DNA of 64,000 nt. It comes from an uncultured Spirochaetaceae bacterium. Lineage in GTDB: Bacteria > Spirochaetota > Spirochaetia > Sphaerochaetales > Sphaerochaetaceae. The stretch is taken from assembly GCA_944390015.1 (NCBI GenBank), contig CALXOL010000002.1:1-64000 (forward strand), written 5' to 3'. Below are positions 26,890 to 35,988 of this stretch, piece after piece. Every line of letters starts with the position of its first letter. The first letter of the stretch is position 1. Under the pieces are notes generated by a model. The model saw only the letters and a list, made by a program, of their open reading frames with translations, was not told the DNA's origin and did no database searches. The position numbers and the translations under genes are program-made.

Positions 26890-26933
26890 TGTTTTAAGAA
26901 AAATAAAAATAAGGCAGGAAAATCTGCCTTATT
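26890..26933 (-). terminator. pyk terminator
   Basis: AATAAGGCAG and CTGCCTTATT (26933-26908) form a 10-bp stem. In the minus direction the tail reads TTTTATTTTTC, so it terminates pyk; it may also stop transcripts arriving from the left. Confidence 0.75.
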
Positions 26934-26937
26934 CTTA

Positions 26938-28353
26938 TCATAGGTAAGTAATTTGCATCGTATCTGCATACTGATAGCCAGTCATGCTTCCAGATATTAT
27001 GATTGCAAGTTCTCCCTTTTCTATGATGTTCGTGCTCAGTGCAAGTTTTATGGAGTTCTTCTTCATCTCCGCCGTATCCTCCGTATATGGTGCGTGGATA
27101 GGGTAGACTCCGAAGTAGAGTCTCAGCTGCCTGCATGCCTTTTCATCAGTAACACATGCGATGATTGGTGCTTCCGGTCGGTAGAACGATGTTAAAAGGG
27201 CGGTTCTTCCTGTGGCGGACATGCATATGATCGCTTTTGCATCCAGGAAGTATGAGGCATCAACGCTTGAGCTGGCAATAGTGTTTGGAATGTCCTCATT
27301 GAGCTTGAGCTGGTTTGAGAAGAACCTCTCCTTGTTGTCTATCTGGTCCTCTGTATACTCTGCAATGGAGGCCATTGCCTTAACTGCCTCAACAGGATAT
27401 TTTCCTGCGGCTGTCTCTCCGCTGAGCATTAGGCAGGTCGTACCGTCGTAGATTGCGTTTGCAACATCGGAGACCTCGGCACGTGTCGGCCTTGGATGCT
27501 CGGTCATGCTCTCAAGCATCTGGGTTGCAGTAACAACAAGCTTTCCTCTCTTATAGCATTTCTCTATGATGCTCTTCTGAATGCTTGGAAGCTCCCTGAA
27601 AGGTATCTCAACACCCATGTCTCCGCGGGCTACCATCACGCCGTCTGCAATCTCGATTATCTTATCCAGATTCTCAACACCGCTCTGGTTCTCGATCTTC
27701 GCGATTATCTTTATCCTCTCTCCACCGTTCACGTTCAAAAGTTTTCTTAGCTTTTTAACATCCTCGGCGCTTCTGACGAAACTTGCGGCGATGTAATCGA
27801 CGTCCATCTCAATTCCAAAGAGAATGTCCTTTCTGTCCTTTTCTGAGATATAGCTCTGGTCAATCTCAACACCTGGAACGTTTATGCTCTTATGGTTGCT
27901 GATCTTTCCACCGTTTTTTACACGGCAGATGATGTCGTTGCCGCTGATGCTCTCAACGGTCATTGAGAGAAGGCCATCGTCGATGAGGATCTCATCCCCC
28001 TTCTTGACATCTTCAGAAAGGTATGGGAACGTCACGCTTACACCGTTTTCATTTCCGATGACATCCTCTGAGGCATACAGTGTGAAGCTCTGTCCTTCCT
28101 GAAGGATTACAAAGCCGTTCTCGAAATTCCTTACCCTGATTTCAGGGCCTTTTGTGTCGAGAATGAGTGGAATCTCCATCTTGAGTTCTCTTGCAATCCG
28201 TTTTACCCTGTCCATTCTCACCTTGTGTTCTTCGTATGAACCGTGCGAGAAATTAAATCTTGCAGCATCCATTCCCGATAGCATCAGATCCTTTACAGTC
28301 TCATCACTGTCACAGCTTGGTCCCATTGTGCATATTATCTTAGTCTGTCTCAT
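26938..28353 (-). CDS. pyk: Pyruvate kinase
   Basis: The 471-residue glycolytic enzyme transfers phosphate from phosphoenolpyruvate to ADP. Signature segments are TKIICTMGPSCDSDETV, RFNFSHGSYEEH, LDTKGPEIRV, the active-site IIAKIENQSGVENLDKII and VMVARGDMGVEIP, and ATQMLESM. The C-terminal domain ends shortly after the ISGSMTGYQYADTMQI stretch. GAGGGA precedes the ATG. Together with hexokinase it supports a fermentative glycolytic metabolism. Confidence 0.97.
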   Translation of the reverse strand: MRQTKIICTMGPSCDSDETVKDLMLSGMDAARFNFSHGSYEEHKVRMDRVKRIARELKMEIPLILDTKGPEIRVRNFENGFVILQEGQSFTLYASEDVIGNENGVSVTFPYLSEDVKKGDEILIDDGLLSMTVESISGNDIICRVKNGGKISNHKSINVPGVEIDQSYISEKDRKDILFGIEMDVDYIAASFVRSAEDVKKLRKLLNVNGGERIKIIAKIENQSGVENLDKIIEIADGVMVARGDMGVEIPFRELPSIQKSIIEKCYKRGKLVVTATQMLESMTEHPRPTRAEVSDVANAIYDGTTCLMLSGETAAGKYPVEAVKAMASIAEYTEDQIDNKERFFSNQLKLNEDIPNTIASSSVDASYFLDAKAIICMSATGRTALLTSFYRPEAPIIACVTDEKACRQLRLYFGVYPIHAPYTEDTAEMKKNSIKLALSTNIIEKGELAIIISGSMTGYQYADTMQITYL

Positions 28354-28441
28354 ATATCCCTCAGCACAATGCTAACATAAAATGGCAAACAAGTTAATTG
28401 ATGAAAAGCCAATATTGTATGGCTGAGAATGTTTTTTTTAG

Positions 28442-29569
28442 TCAACTTTCCTTGCCAAATAGTCTCACGGAATCCCTTGTGCAGCTTAGTTTCAACTCTT
28501 CGATCAAATGAGCGATTTTTTCCTTGTTTTCCTTATACACTTTTTCAGCTCCTCTTATAAGGGCATCGAGGCTCTCTTTACTCGTGTCATCAAGAGGTAT
28601 TCTCTTATCGAGTATGTTCGCCTCAAGGCGAATGTATTTCACGTCGGGAAGCCTTTCCAGCTCTGCATCTACGAGCTTTTCCTGTGCTGTCGAGTATATC
28701 CTTGTGATACTTGTAGCCCAGCTTGGGGCTCCTCCTGAGCTACGGCTTGGATCAAATGTGAAAGCTTTTCTGCATGTGGAGAGGGAGAGGATTCTGAATT
28801 CATCTGCCCTAGGGTAAAGCTCTCTGGCCTCAGCGTATGCAATGAGGCTTGGATTATTCGCACAAAGCCCTCCGTCTGAGAGAATCAGGCGCTCTCCTGT
28901 TTTCTCCTCTGTTAAGATGGCTGGGGGAAAATAAAGCGGGGCTGCGGTAGAGGCACGTGCGACATCTCTAGAGAAAAATCCGCTCTTATCATAGCTTCTG
29001 AAGACATATGGTCTTGCATTCGGACAGTCATATGCGACTGCGATCGTAGGTGCAAGTGAGTCAGCTAGCCTTGCATCGGCGAACTCTTTTAAAAGAAAGT
29101 CCTCATAGGGTTTTATATCATATTTCTCTCCAAAGAGCTGGCTGAATGTATTCTTGATATGCCTTGGAAATATCCTGCTGCCGTTTTTTAGGTAGATATC
29201 GCTAAGAGAAGAGGGGGATGTGGAGCCATGTATGTATCCTTTTAGTATGTTCTTCTCTTTTTTAAAGAATCCTGCTCTATGCTTTTCATAGACTGCAAAT
29301 GGTTTTAAATCATCTTTTTCAAGGCTGTCAGATACGCCTTGGGCCGTTGTGAGCCCCAGTGAGAGGAGTGCTCCTGTGGACGTTCCCGCAATAAGATCGA
29401 AATGTGAGTAGAAAGGGCGCTCATCCCCTGCATTTCTTAAATCCTCTGCCAGTCTGGATATAAGGTATGCGGGGATTATCCCTCGCATGCCACCTCCATC
29501 AATGGAGAGTATGTATCTTATGTCTTTTTCCTTCTCCCTTTTTTGAAGGAGATTGCTGAGTTTACCCAT
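28442..29569 (-). CDS. Patatin-like phospholipase
   Basis: The 375-residue protein has the patatin catalytic pieces: oxyanion-hole ILSIDGGGMRGIIPAYLI (near residue 20), nucleophile elbow AGTSTGA (near 61) and the Asp of the dyad in LSDGGLCANNPSL. Such proteins hydrolyse lipid acyl chains; no signal peptide is seen, so it is likely cytoplasmic. The ATG at 29569 has no Shine-Dalgarno, and a promoter (TTGACC, 17 nt, TATCAA) ends 10 nt before it. It is divergent from the radical SAM gene, whose promoter overlaps. Confidence 0.88.
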   Translation of the reverse strand: MGKLSNLLQKREKEKDIRYILSIDGGGMRGIIPAYLISRLAEDLRNAGDERPFYSHFDLIAGTSTGALLSLGLTTAQGVSDSLEKDDLKPFAVYEKHRAGFFKKEKNILKGYIHGSTSPSSLSDIYLKNGSRIFPRHIKNTFSQLFGEKYDIKPYEDFLLKEFADARLADSLAPTIAVAYDCPNARPYVFRSYDKSGFFSRDVARASTAAPLYFPPAILTEEKTGERLILSDGGLCANNPSLIAYAEARELYPRADEFRILSLSTCRKAFTFDPSRSSGGAPSWATSITRIYSTAQEKLVDAELERLPDVKYIRLEANILDKRIPLDDTSKESLDALIRGAEKVYKENKEKIAHLIEELKLSCTRDSVRLFGKES

Positions 29570-29579
29570 TTTATTTTTA

Positions 29580-29608
29580 TTGATAGTATTATTTACTGCG
29601 AGGGTCAA
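29580..29608 (-). promoter_or_regulatory. Patatin promoter overlapping divergent radical SAM promoter
   Basis: Leftward: TTGACC (29608-29603), 17 nt, TATCAA (29585-29580), then 10 nt to the ATG. On the plus strand a TATTAT (29587-29592) inside this spacer is a candidate -10 for the gene at 29613, so the two promoters should compete. Confidence 0.45.
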
Positions 29609-29612
29609 GAAG

Positions 29613-30545
29613 ATGGATTACACTGGATGCGAGCTATGTCCGAACATGTGCCGTATAGATAGGACGAGAGGTGAGAAGGGAGTCTGCTTAATGAGCGACA
29701 AGGTAAAGGTCGCATGGTCGGGTCTTCATAAGGGAGAAGAGCCTCCACTGGTAGGAAAATACGGCTCAGGCATGATTTTTTTCACGGGATGCCCTCTTCA
29801 TTGCGCCTATTGCCAGAATCGCCAGATCAGCGGATCAGATGGCATGAACATCGGATACGAAGTAAGCTCTGATGAGCTTTCTGAGATGATGCTCTCTTTA
29901 GAGGAGATGAAGGCATCATCCATCAACCTTGTTACGGGAACGCACTTCATCCCTTCGATTAAGGATGCCATTATTAAGGCGAAAGAGAAGGGGCTTGGCC
30001 TTCCCATAGTCTGGAATTCATCTGGTTATGAGCGTGTTGAGGCTCTCAATGAAATCGATGATTTAATCGATGTTTATCTTCTGGACTGTAAAAGTCTTTC
30101 AAGAAACGTATGCTCTCTTTTCTGTGGAAGTAAGAAATATGCCGATGTGATAATCCCCGTGATGGATTACATAAAAGAGCGCCATCCGGTAACTGACCTG
30201 GATAAGATGTCAGGGACGATCTTAAGACATCTGGTATTCCCTGGAACCATCGAGGCAACGAAGAACTTTTTAAGGTATTTCGCATCGCACTACAAGAATA
30301 ATTTCTATCTCTCACTCATGGTACAGTTCGTTCCACCGCTTAAAAATGTAGATTTTCCCAAGATGACGGACGATGAGTATGATGAGCTAGTCGAACTGCT
30401 TGAGGAACTTGAGATAGATGACGGGTTCATGCAGGATAGGGGGGATGAGATCCTCTGGATTCCAGATTTCACAAAGGACGTTCCTTTCCCCCCATCTTTT
30501 GCAAGCGTAAATCCTTATTTCCTCTCTCTTAAAGAGAGATCGTAG
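29613..30545 (+). CDS. PflX-like radical SAM protein
   Basis: The 310-residue protein resembles the uncharacterised PflA-related radical SAM group often called PflX. It has an N-terminal Cys motif CELCPNMCRIDR, GLHKGEEPPLVGKYGSGMIFFTGCP, and the radical SAM cluster motif CPLHCAYCQN (about residues 60-67). Radical SAM enzymes use a 4Fe-4S cluster and SAM to make a 5'-deoxyadenosyl radical; the substrate of this group is unknown. The ATG at 29613 starts just before the conserved region; upstream ATGs overlap the divergent gene. Its 3' end overlaps convergent pyrH by 17 bp. Confidence 0.82.
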   Translation: MDYTGCELCPNMCRIDRTRGEKGVCLMSDKVKVAWSGLHKGEEPPLVGKYGSGMIFFTGCPLHCAYCQNRQISGSDGMNIGYEVSSDELSEMMLSLEEMKASSINLVTGTHFIPSIKDAIIKAKEKGLGLPIVWNSSGYERVEALNEIDDLIDVYLLDCKSLSRNVCSLFCGSKKYADVIIPVMDYIKERHPVTDLDKMSGTILRHLVFPGTIEATKNFLRYFASHYKNNFYLSLMVQFVPPLKNVDFPKMTDDEYDELVELLEELEIDDGFMQDRGDEILWIPDFTKDVPFPPSFASVNPYFLSLKERS

Positions 30546-31218
30546 TACCTTCGAAAGGCCTTGCCTCAAGGGCGGCAATCAGGTTATCTATGTTCCTGCC
30601 GTCCATGCAGATTACGCTCATCTTCTCTTCTTTCGCGATCTTGGATGCGATTGGATCGAACGGTGTGTTCTTACCTGGCGTCCATGTGTCCCCGACCATC
30701 TTTATGAAATCATCCCAGCTTATATGATCCAGTGGTTTTGCATCTGGATTTTTTTTGGGATCATCGGTGTATACTTTCTTTATGTTGCTGAGGTTTATGA
30801 CGGTCTTTGCACCGAATTTCCTCGCAAGGTATACCGCATCCGTATCGGTAGAAAAGCCGGGTTTCCATCCAGCAGCAACCAATATCCTGCCTTTGAACTC
30901 GAAGTCCCCTGTGGGATCGGTAATAAGTTCATTCTCCACATATTCCCCGAATACGGCTCTTATGAGAGCGCCATTAAGGTGCGTGGCCCTGATTCCAAGC
31001 CAGTCAAGCTCCCCTGAGTCCAGAGAGGGGCTAATCTCTCTTGCCGCCTCCTGATAGATTCTTGCTGGAGCACCGCCTCCGACAGTGAGGATGAGGCGTG
31101 CATCACGGTTTCTTTCCAGATAATCCTTGACCGCTTTCTTGAAGCTTGCAAGGAAAGACACATCTACTTTGTCAGGGGCTACGATTGATCCCCCGAGCGA
31201 TAAAACTGTTGTTTTCAT
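30529..31218 (-). CDS. pyrH: UMP kinase, archaeal-type
   Basis: The 229-residue amino-acid-kinase-fold protein phosphorylates UMP to UDP. It has SLGGSIVAPD at the N-terminus, the GGGAPARIYQEAAR stretch, STDTDAVYLARKFGA and VINLSNIKKVYTDDPKKNPDAK. The length and lack of bacterial PyrH features place it with the archaeal-type UMP kinases, which also occur in spirochaetes. It links functionally to the de novo pyr operon at 46-52 kb. No clear Shine-Dalgarno is seen; a weak -10 TAAAAA lies 7 nt before the ATG. Confidence 0.85.
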   Translation of the reverse strand: MKTTVLSLGGSIVAPDKVDVSFLASFKKAVKDYLERNRDARLILTVGGGAPARIYQEAAREISPSLDSGELDWLGIRATHLNGALIRAVFGEYVENELITDPTGDFEFKGRILVAAGWKPGFSTDTDAVYLARKFGAKTVINLSNIKKVYTDDPKKNPDAKPLDHISWDDFIKMVGDTWTPGKNTPFDPIASKIAKEEKMSVICMDGRNIDNLIAALEARPFEGTTISL

Positions 31219-31275
31219 GACTTAATTTTTACACATTTCGCACTTTTTTGCACTAATAGATAGGAGGAATGATTT

Positions 31276-31713
31276 ATGAATCATCTCAACAGTATATTAC
31301 TTGAGGGGAATCTGCTTGCGGATTCCAAGCTTATCGTAACTGCTCCCGAGGGCGAAAGCTGGGGGAGCATGGTGAAATTCGACCTTGCGAGTCATCGTAT
31401 CTATAAGACGAATGACGGTGTGACGAAGGATGATGTGCTGATAATCCCTTGCATTGCATTCGGAGATCTCGCAAGCCGCATATTGCCGGTTTTCAAAAGC
31501 GGGATGCAGGTTCGTGTTCTTGGACGCTTAAGGTGCTCCAAATGGGTTACGAAGGAAGGAGAAGAGAGGAAAAGCTTCGAGATTGTAGCGCAGCATGTGG
31601 AGTTTAAACGCAGGCGTAAAGGTAAAGCGGAGCAGGAGGAGGTGGCATTCAGTGATGAGCAGAAGGTCAATGAGAGTGTCTCCGAGCGCTTCTTCCGTTA
31701 TGAGTTCTATTAA
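31276..31713 (+). CDS. ssb: Single-stranded DNA-binding protein
   Basis: The 145-residue protein has an OB fold typical of SSB (LNSILLEGNLLADS, WGSMVKFDLAS, IPCIAFGDLASRI, GMQVRVLGRLR, FEIVAQHVEF). The C-terminus ends in RFFRYEFY, not the usual acidic DDDIPF-type tail that recruits partner proteins, so it may be a specialised or second SSB. AGGAGG precedes the ATG. A terminator follows. Confidence 0.85.
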   Translation: MNHLNSILLEGNLLADSKLIVTAPEGESWGSMVKFDLASHRIYKTNDGVTKDDVLIIPCIAFGDLASRILPVFKSGMQVRVLGRLRCSKWVTKEGEERKSFEIVAQHVEFKRRRKGKAEQEEVAFSDEQKVNESVSERFFRYEFY

Positions 31714-31720
31714 TTGCTTT

Positions 31721-31749
31721 CGGTCTCAGCGATGGGGCCGGTTTTTTTT
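31721..31749 (+). terminator. ssb terminator
   Basis: CGGTCTC (31721-31727) pairs with GGGGCCG (31734-31740), with two G-U pairs, followed by GTTTTTTTT. Confidence 0.7.
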
Positions 31750-31828
31750 CATCAAAAACATACGACTTTCAAGGAAAAACCATTTTTCCAGACAAGTTTT
31801 CATATTATAATCTAATCAGGAGGCAAAC

Positions 31829-32143
31829 ATGGAGACGATAAGAGATGAAGATATAAAAGAAAAGGTCCTGGAGAGTAAGAGGCCCGTGCTGCTATATTTT
31901 TTCTCCCCACTTCAGGTTCCCTGCCTCTTGATAGAGAGCCCGCTTGAGAATCTGGAGAAGGAGTATGAGGGCAAGGTGGATTTCTACAAGATGGATATCA
32001 ACCAGGGGGTTAACACCTGTTTAAGCTATGGGGTTCTTTCCGTTCCGAAGATTCTCATATTCAAGGATGGGCATGTAGAGGCAAAGAGAGTCGGTTGTGC
32101 CTCTGCGAGCGTCCTTAATGCATTTATCAAGGCTCATATATGA
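31829..32143 (+). CDS. Thioredoxin-fold protein lacking the CXXC motif
   Basis: The 104-residue protein has a thioredoxin fold: RPVLLYFFSP, then VDFYKMDINQ, the cis-Pro region YGVLSVPKILIFKDGHV and the C-terminal helix. The usual WCGPC site reads SPLQVPC, so only the second cysteine remains and the tryptophan is gone. It cannot act as an ordinary disulfide reductase; monothiol or chaperone-like roles are possible. AGGAGG precedes the ATG. Its 3' end overlaps the convergent lipoprotein gene by 17 bp. Confidence 0.82.
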   Translation: METIRDEDIKEKVLESKRPVLLYFFSPLQVPCLLIESPLENLEKEYEGKVDFYKMDINQGVNTCLSYGVLSVPKILIFKDGHVEAKRVGCASASVLNAFIKAHI

Positions 32144-33083
32144 TATTCGTGTTTGGATAGCCGAACGTGCTGTTCCTTGCTGCCGTGATGTAAAAATCAG
32201 AATCGCAGTTGTTATCCTCATACGGGTAGTATCTAGCGGCTACCCTGCTTGATGTGATCTGGTCGCTTTTAAACGTCTCTCCTGACCATTGACCGATTTC
32301 AATTAGGTATTTCGCACTCATCTCACTTGCCAGGTTGCCGTATCCGTCATTGTTTTCCGCATCCCTCGTGTTATATAGGAGCGCATCCTCTATCTTTCCA
32401 TTGCCGTTCGTATGGTTGTATAAGACTATCGCACCGTTTGTACCGATAAGGGTCTCTGGACTATTTGCATAAAGATAATAGGTCTTCTCCCCGTCTCGAT
32501 AGAGAGTAGATGGAAGGCTTTCGCATCTATCCCAATAGATTACTATTATGTCGTTTTTCCTTAATTCTATGTCAGGAAGATGATATGCGTATTTCTCGTA
32601 TCCTATGACGCCATCCTGAATCACATAGCCTAGGCTGGAGCCCGGTTCTGTCGCTGTCAGTTCTATCCTGTCGGGATTCTCTTTCGTCCCTTTTACGGAT
32701 ACTTCCGTTATAAGCATTTCAGCCTGGTTTAGATTTATCCCCGTAAGTTTCAGGGCGAACCTGCTTGAGTTTTCGCTACTATCCATTACTGAGAAGAAAA
32801 GAGTGATGCCTTCTCCCGCTTTTAATGGTTCTGACAGCGTTAAATTCACCATCCTGGCTTTTGAGGAGGAGTAATAAACTTTCTTTCCATCGCAGCTGGC
32901 ATCCGTTATCTCGACCCTCTCATCGAAGGTAAGAACGCAAAGCTCGTTATCTAAAAAATCATATTCCACCAGCTTCGGTGCTACCCTGTCCTTGTTAAGG
33001 AAAAGATTTATGAAATCGGTGCTTTCCGCAGGGCATGATGTCAAAAGAGCCGCCATTAGGATTAAAACTAATTGTTTTCTCAT
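32127..33083 (-). CDS. Lipoprotein with lamin-tail-like domain
   Basis: The 318-residue product starts with a lipoprotein signal (MRKQLVLILMAALLTSC). After an N-terminal beta-sandwich-like part, residues from about 128 (EMLITEVSVKGTKENPDRIEL) resemble an extracellular lamin-tail-like beta domain, though the match is judged by eye and weak. No catalytic residues are evident. The likely location is the outer envelope. It is divergent from argH with about 75 bp between. Confidence 0.6.
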   Translation of the reverse strand: MRKQLVLILMAALLTSCPAESTDFINLFLNKDRVAPKLVEYDFLDNELCVLTFDERVEITDASCDGKKVYYSSSKARMVNLTLSEPLKAGEGITLFFSVMDSSENSSRFALKLTGINLNQAEMLITEVSVKGTKENPDRIELTATEPGSSLGYVIQDGVIGYEKYAYHLPDIELRKNDIIVIYWDRCESLPSTLYRDGEKTYYLYANSPETLIGTNGAIVLYNHTNGNGKIEDALLYNTRDAENNDGYGNLASEMSAKYLIEIGQWSGETFKSDQITSSRVAARYYPYEDNNCDSDFYITAARNSTFGYPNTNIIYEP

Positions 33084-33123
33084 ACTTTATAATGATTAAA
33101 ACCTTCATTGATGGTGAAAAAAC

Positions 33124-33152
33124 TTTAAAAAAGACTCAATCTCTGATATTTT
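33124..33152 (+). promoter_or_regulatory. Promoter of argH, leaderless type
   Basis: TTTAAA (33124-33129), a 17-nt spacer and TATTTT (33147-33152) preceded by TGA lie 6 nt before the ATG at 33159. Confidence 0.45.
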
Positions 33153-33158
33153 CTTGGT

Positions 33159-34529
33159 ATGGCAAAGAAATTATGGCAGAAGAATTACCAGGTGGATTCG
33201 ATGCTCGAATCCTTCACCGTCAGAAATGATTACATATTGGATCAGGATCTGGTCCTCTCCGATGCTTTTGCATCCATTGCGCACGCCATGGGGCTGAATA
33301 AGATAGGTATAATTTCTGATGAAGAGCTTTTTAAGCTTAGCAAAGGGCTTAAAGAGATAATTGAGCTGAGAAGACAAGGTAATTTCAAAATCACGCTTTC
33401 CGATGAGGACTGCCATACCGCTATCGAGGGATATCTTACAGAGCGCTATGGTGATGTGGGAAAGAAAATCCATACGGGCCGAAGCCGGAATGACCAGGTA
33501 CAGACCGCACTGAGACTCTTTATGAGGGAGGCCCTGGTAAAGACTGTGGATTCAGCCCTTGATGTCGCAGATCGCCTTATTGCTTTTGCCGAGAGGAATG
33601 CAGATGTTCCGATGCCCGGCAGGACGCACATGCAGATTGCCATGCCTTCAAGTGTCGCACTATGGGCACTGAGCTTTGCCGAGGAGATGCTTGATACCCT
33701 CTCCATGTCCTCCGCCCTTTATGATATTCTCGACCAGAGTCCGCTTGGTTCTGCCGCGTCCTATGGTGTGCCACTTCCTCTTGATAGGGAGTATACGGCA
33801 TGCCTCATGGGTTTTAGAAAGATTCAGAACAATGTTTTATATGCTAATAACAGCAGGGGGCGTTTTGAAGCGATGCTCCTGGATTTCTTCTCATACATAG
33901 CACTTACTATAAGCAAGATAAGCCAGGATCTTATGATTTTCACCCTTCCGGAGCTAGGTTATTTCTCTCTGCCGAAGGAGCTTACCACAGGCTCTTCGAT
34001 AATGCCGCAGAAGAAGAATCCTGATGGGCTGGAGCTCGCAAGAAGCCGTACTGCGCTGATCCTTTCCCTTTCTGAGAGGATAAAGAGCATCATAAAGTGC
34101 CTTCCATCCGGTTATAACAGGGATTTTCAGGATACCAAGGAGCCTCTGATTGAGGGCTATAAGGCTATCATGGAACTTATTGGCATAACTTCTCATATGA
34201 TTGAAGGTCTTGTCGTGCATCCTGATGCTCTTGAAAAAGGATGTGTTAAGGAGTTATATGCTACCGACCGCGTCATGGAGAGGGTGCTTAGCGGGGGGAA
34301 TTTCAGGGATAGCTATCTCTCTGTTGGTCTTAATCTTGATGATGTGAAAGAGGATGAGGATCCGCATCTTGCCTTAAAAAAGAGAACAAGTACTGGTACT
34401 ACGGGCAATCTCAATGTGGATTTCAGTAAGGAGAGTGCCAGCATGCTAAGAAAAGATAATGATGGAAGGATGGCTTCTCTCTCTTCCTATTATCATAACC
34501 TGGCAGAAATCGATGAGCTGATTATCTGA
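33159..34529 (+). CDS. argH: Argininosuccinate lyase
   Basis: The 456-residue fumarase/aspartase-superfamily enzyme cleaves argininosuccinate to arginine and fumarate. GRSRNDQVQTALRLF, GRTHMQIAMPSS and the signature GSSIMPQKKNPDGLELARSR (near residue 280) are present. The N-terminal LWGGRF of most members reads KKLWQKNYQVDSML. No argG or other arginine gene is near, so it stands alone here. The ATG has no Shine-Dalgarno; an extended -10 (TGATATTTT) ends 6 nt before it. Confidence 0.9.
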   Translation: MAKKLWQKNYQVDSMLESFTVRNDYILDQDLVLSDAFASIAHAMGLNKIGIISDEELFKLSKGLKEIIELRRQGNFKITLSDEDCHTAIEGYLTERYGDVGKKIHTGRSRNDQVQTALRLFMREALVKTVDSALDVADRLIAFAERNADVPMPGRTHMQIAMPSSVALWALSFAEEMLDTLSMSSALYDILDQSPLGSAASYGVPLPLDREYTACLMGFRKIQNNVLYANNSRGRFEAMLLDFFSYIALTISKISQDLMIFTLPELGYFSLPKELTTGSSIMPQKKNPDGLELARSRTALILSLSERIKSIIKCLPSGYNRDFQDTKEPLIEGYKAIMELIGITSHMIEGLVVHPDALEKGCVKELYATDRVMERVLSGGNFRDSYLSVGLNLDDVKEDEDPHLALKKRTSTGTTGNLNVDFSKESASMLRKDNDGRMASLSSYYHNLAEIDELII

Positions 34530-34609
34530 GATTTTAGACCACTTCTTACTGCTTTTTTCCTAAGGTATGTATGACAGTTCTTTTGCCATGTAAAGAATAT
34601 TGCACAATC

Positions 34610-34638
34610 TCTTATTTTTGGTATAACCTAAAGATACT
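34610..34638 (+). promoter_or_regulatory. Promoter of prs, near-leaderless
   Basis: TTGCAC, a 16-nt spacer and TATAAC (34622-34627) are followed by 11 nt to the ATG. The predicted 5' UTR is about 4-5 nt with no Shine-Dalgarno. Confidence 0.5.
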
Positions 34639-35925
34639 ATGAGCATCATCAAACCACATAAGCTAGGTATCATCGCGGGACCAGGTTCCGAGTATTTCAC
34701 AGGTAGGGTAGTAAAACACCTTAGAAGACTTTACATCGATCGTTACAATAAGCTCAGTGAGGCACTGACCAAGAGACATGGAATGAGTGAGGAGGATCTG
34801 CTTAAGACGGTTACGCTTCTTGACGATCTGGATTCAAGAAAGATTCCAACTGGAAAGTTGCCGACCCAGTTCCATTGCCCTGATGTTGCAATCAACGTGA
34901 AATACACACGTTTTGCCAATGGAGAGGTGAAAGCGGAGATTATTGATCCCGTCAGGGGACTTAACGTATACATCGTATACGATGTCTCTAACATGTTCCC
35001 AATCAAGGTTGCAGGTCTTGAGGACGCAAGGCCGTTCTCTGTAAATGACCACCTCATGTTCCTCTTTACGACGATTGATGCTGTTCGCCTTGCAGGTGCA
35101 GAGTCCATTACCCTGGTTCTTCCGACCTATCCGTATGCGCGTCAGCATAAGAAGGCAGGCCGAGAGGCATTGACCGCCAGTCTTTTCGCCCGTTTCTGCG
35201 AGGAGCTCGGAGTTGCGAGAATCATCACATTGGATATCCACTCAAGAGAGATAGAGAATGCGTTCTCCACTTGCCATCTTGAGAACCTTCACGGATCCTA
35301 TCAGACGCTGATAGCACTACGCAAGCTTATAGATTTCTCCGATCCCGATCTTGTTGTCGTCTCCCCTGATACAGGTGCTGTGAACAGGAACAAGTTCTAT
35401 GCCCAGGGGCTTCATAGACCACTTGCCATCCTTTATAAGGAGAGGGATTATTCGGTAGTAAGCAAGGATGCTAAGAATACGAACATCAAGAGTATCAACC
35501 TCTTGGGTGATGTAAGCGGTAAGACCGTTCTGATGGCGGATGACATGATCGCCACCGGTGGCACGCTCATCATTGCAATGAAGGAGCTTATGAAGAGGGG
35601 GGCGAAGAGAATCATATGTATAGTTTCCCTCCCGTTCTTCAATGGTAATGCGATAGAGAACTTTGATGCGGCATATAAGGAAGGCACGTTCTGGCGTGTC
35701 ATAGGAACGAATGCTGTATTCCAGGGCAAGGAGCTTTTGGAGAAGGAGTGGTTCGTCCAGGCGGATGTTACCGAGCTTTTTGCAAGGACGATCAGCCGCC
35801 TGCATCATGGACGTCCTATCAGTCCTCTGCTCGATAACAGGAAGTTCATCCAGCGTCTTATCGATTCTTCTCAGGCCAATCCGAACGCGGCACTGCCTGC
35901 CGATCACGATTCTTTCATGGACTGA
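34639..35925 (+). CDS. prs: Ribose-phosphate pyrophosphokinase (PRPP synthetase)
   Basis: The 428-residue enzyme makes PRPP from ribose 5-phosphate and ATP, feeding purine, pyrimidine (PyrE), NAD and histidine synthesis. The PRPP-binding loop is LMADDMIATGGTL near residue 300, and PTYPYARQHKKAGREALTASLFA and ITLDIHSREIENAFS are catalytic-flexible-loop and divalent-ion regions. It is about 110 residues longer than the classic enzyme; the extra length lies at the N-terminus and in inserts, a feature I associate with spirochaete homologues. A terminator follows. Confidence 0.88.
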   Translation: MSIIKPHKLGIIAGPGSEYFTGRVVKHLRRLYIDRYNKLSEALTKRHGMSEEDLLKTVTLLDDLDSRKIPTGKLPTQFHCPDVAINVKYTRFANGEVKAEIIDPVRGLNVYIVYDVSNMFPIKVAGLEDARPFSVNDHLMFLFTTIDAVRLAGAESITLVLPTYPYARQHKKAGREALTASLFARFCEELGVARIITLDIHSREIENAFSTCHLENLHGSYQTLIALRKLIDFSDPDLVVVSPDTGAVNRNKFYAQGLHRPLAILYKERDYSVVSKDAKNTNIKSINLLGDVSGKTVLMADDMIATGGTLIIAMKELMKRGAKRIICIVSLPFFNGNAIENFDAAYKEGTFWRVIGTNAVFQGKELLEKEWFVQADVTELFARTISRLHHGRPISPLLDNRKFIQRLIDSSQANPNAALPADHDSFMD

Positions 35926-35948
35926 GGATGAATGTGAAAACGTATGTG

Positions 35949-35974
35949 CCCCTCAGATGAGGGGTTGTTTTTTC
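35949..35974 (+). terminator. prs terminator abutting the aminotransferase ribosome-binding site
   Basis: CCCCTC (35949-35954) and GAGGGG (35959-35964) form a perfect stem around AGAT, followed by TTGTTTTTT. The AGGAGA of the next gene begins at 35975. Confidence 0.8.
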
Positions 35975-35988
35975 AGGAGAAGAGAATT

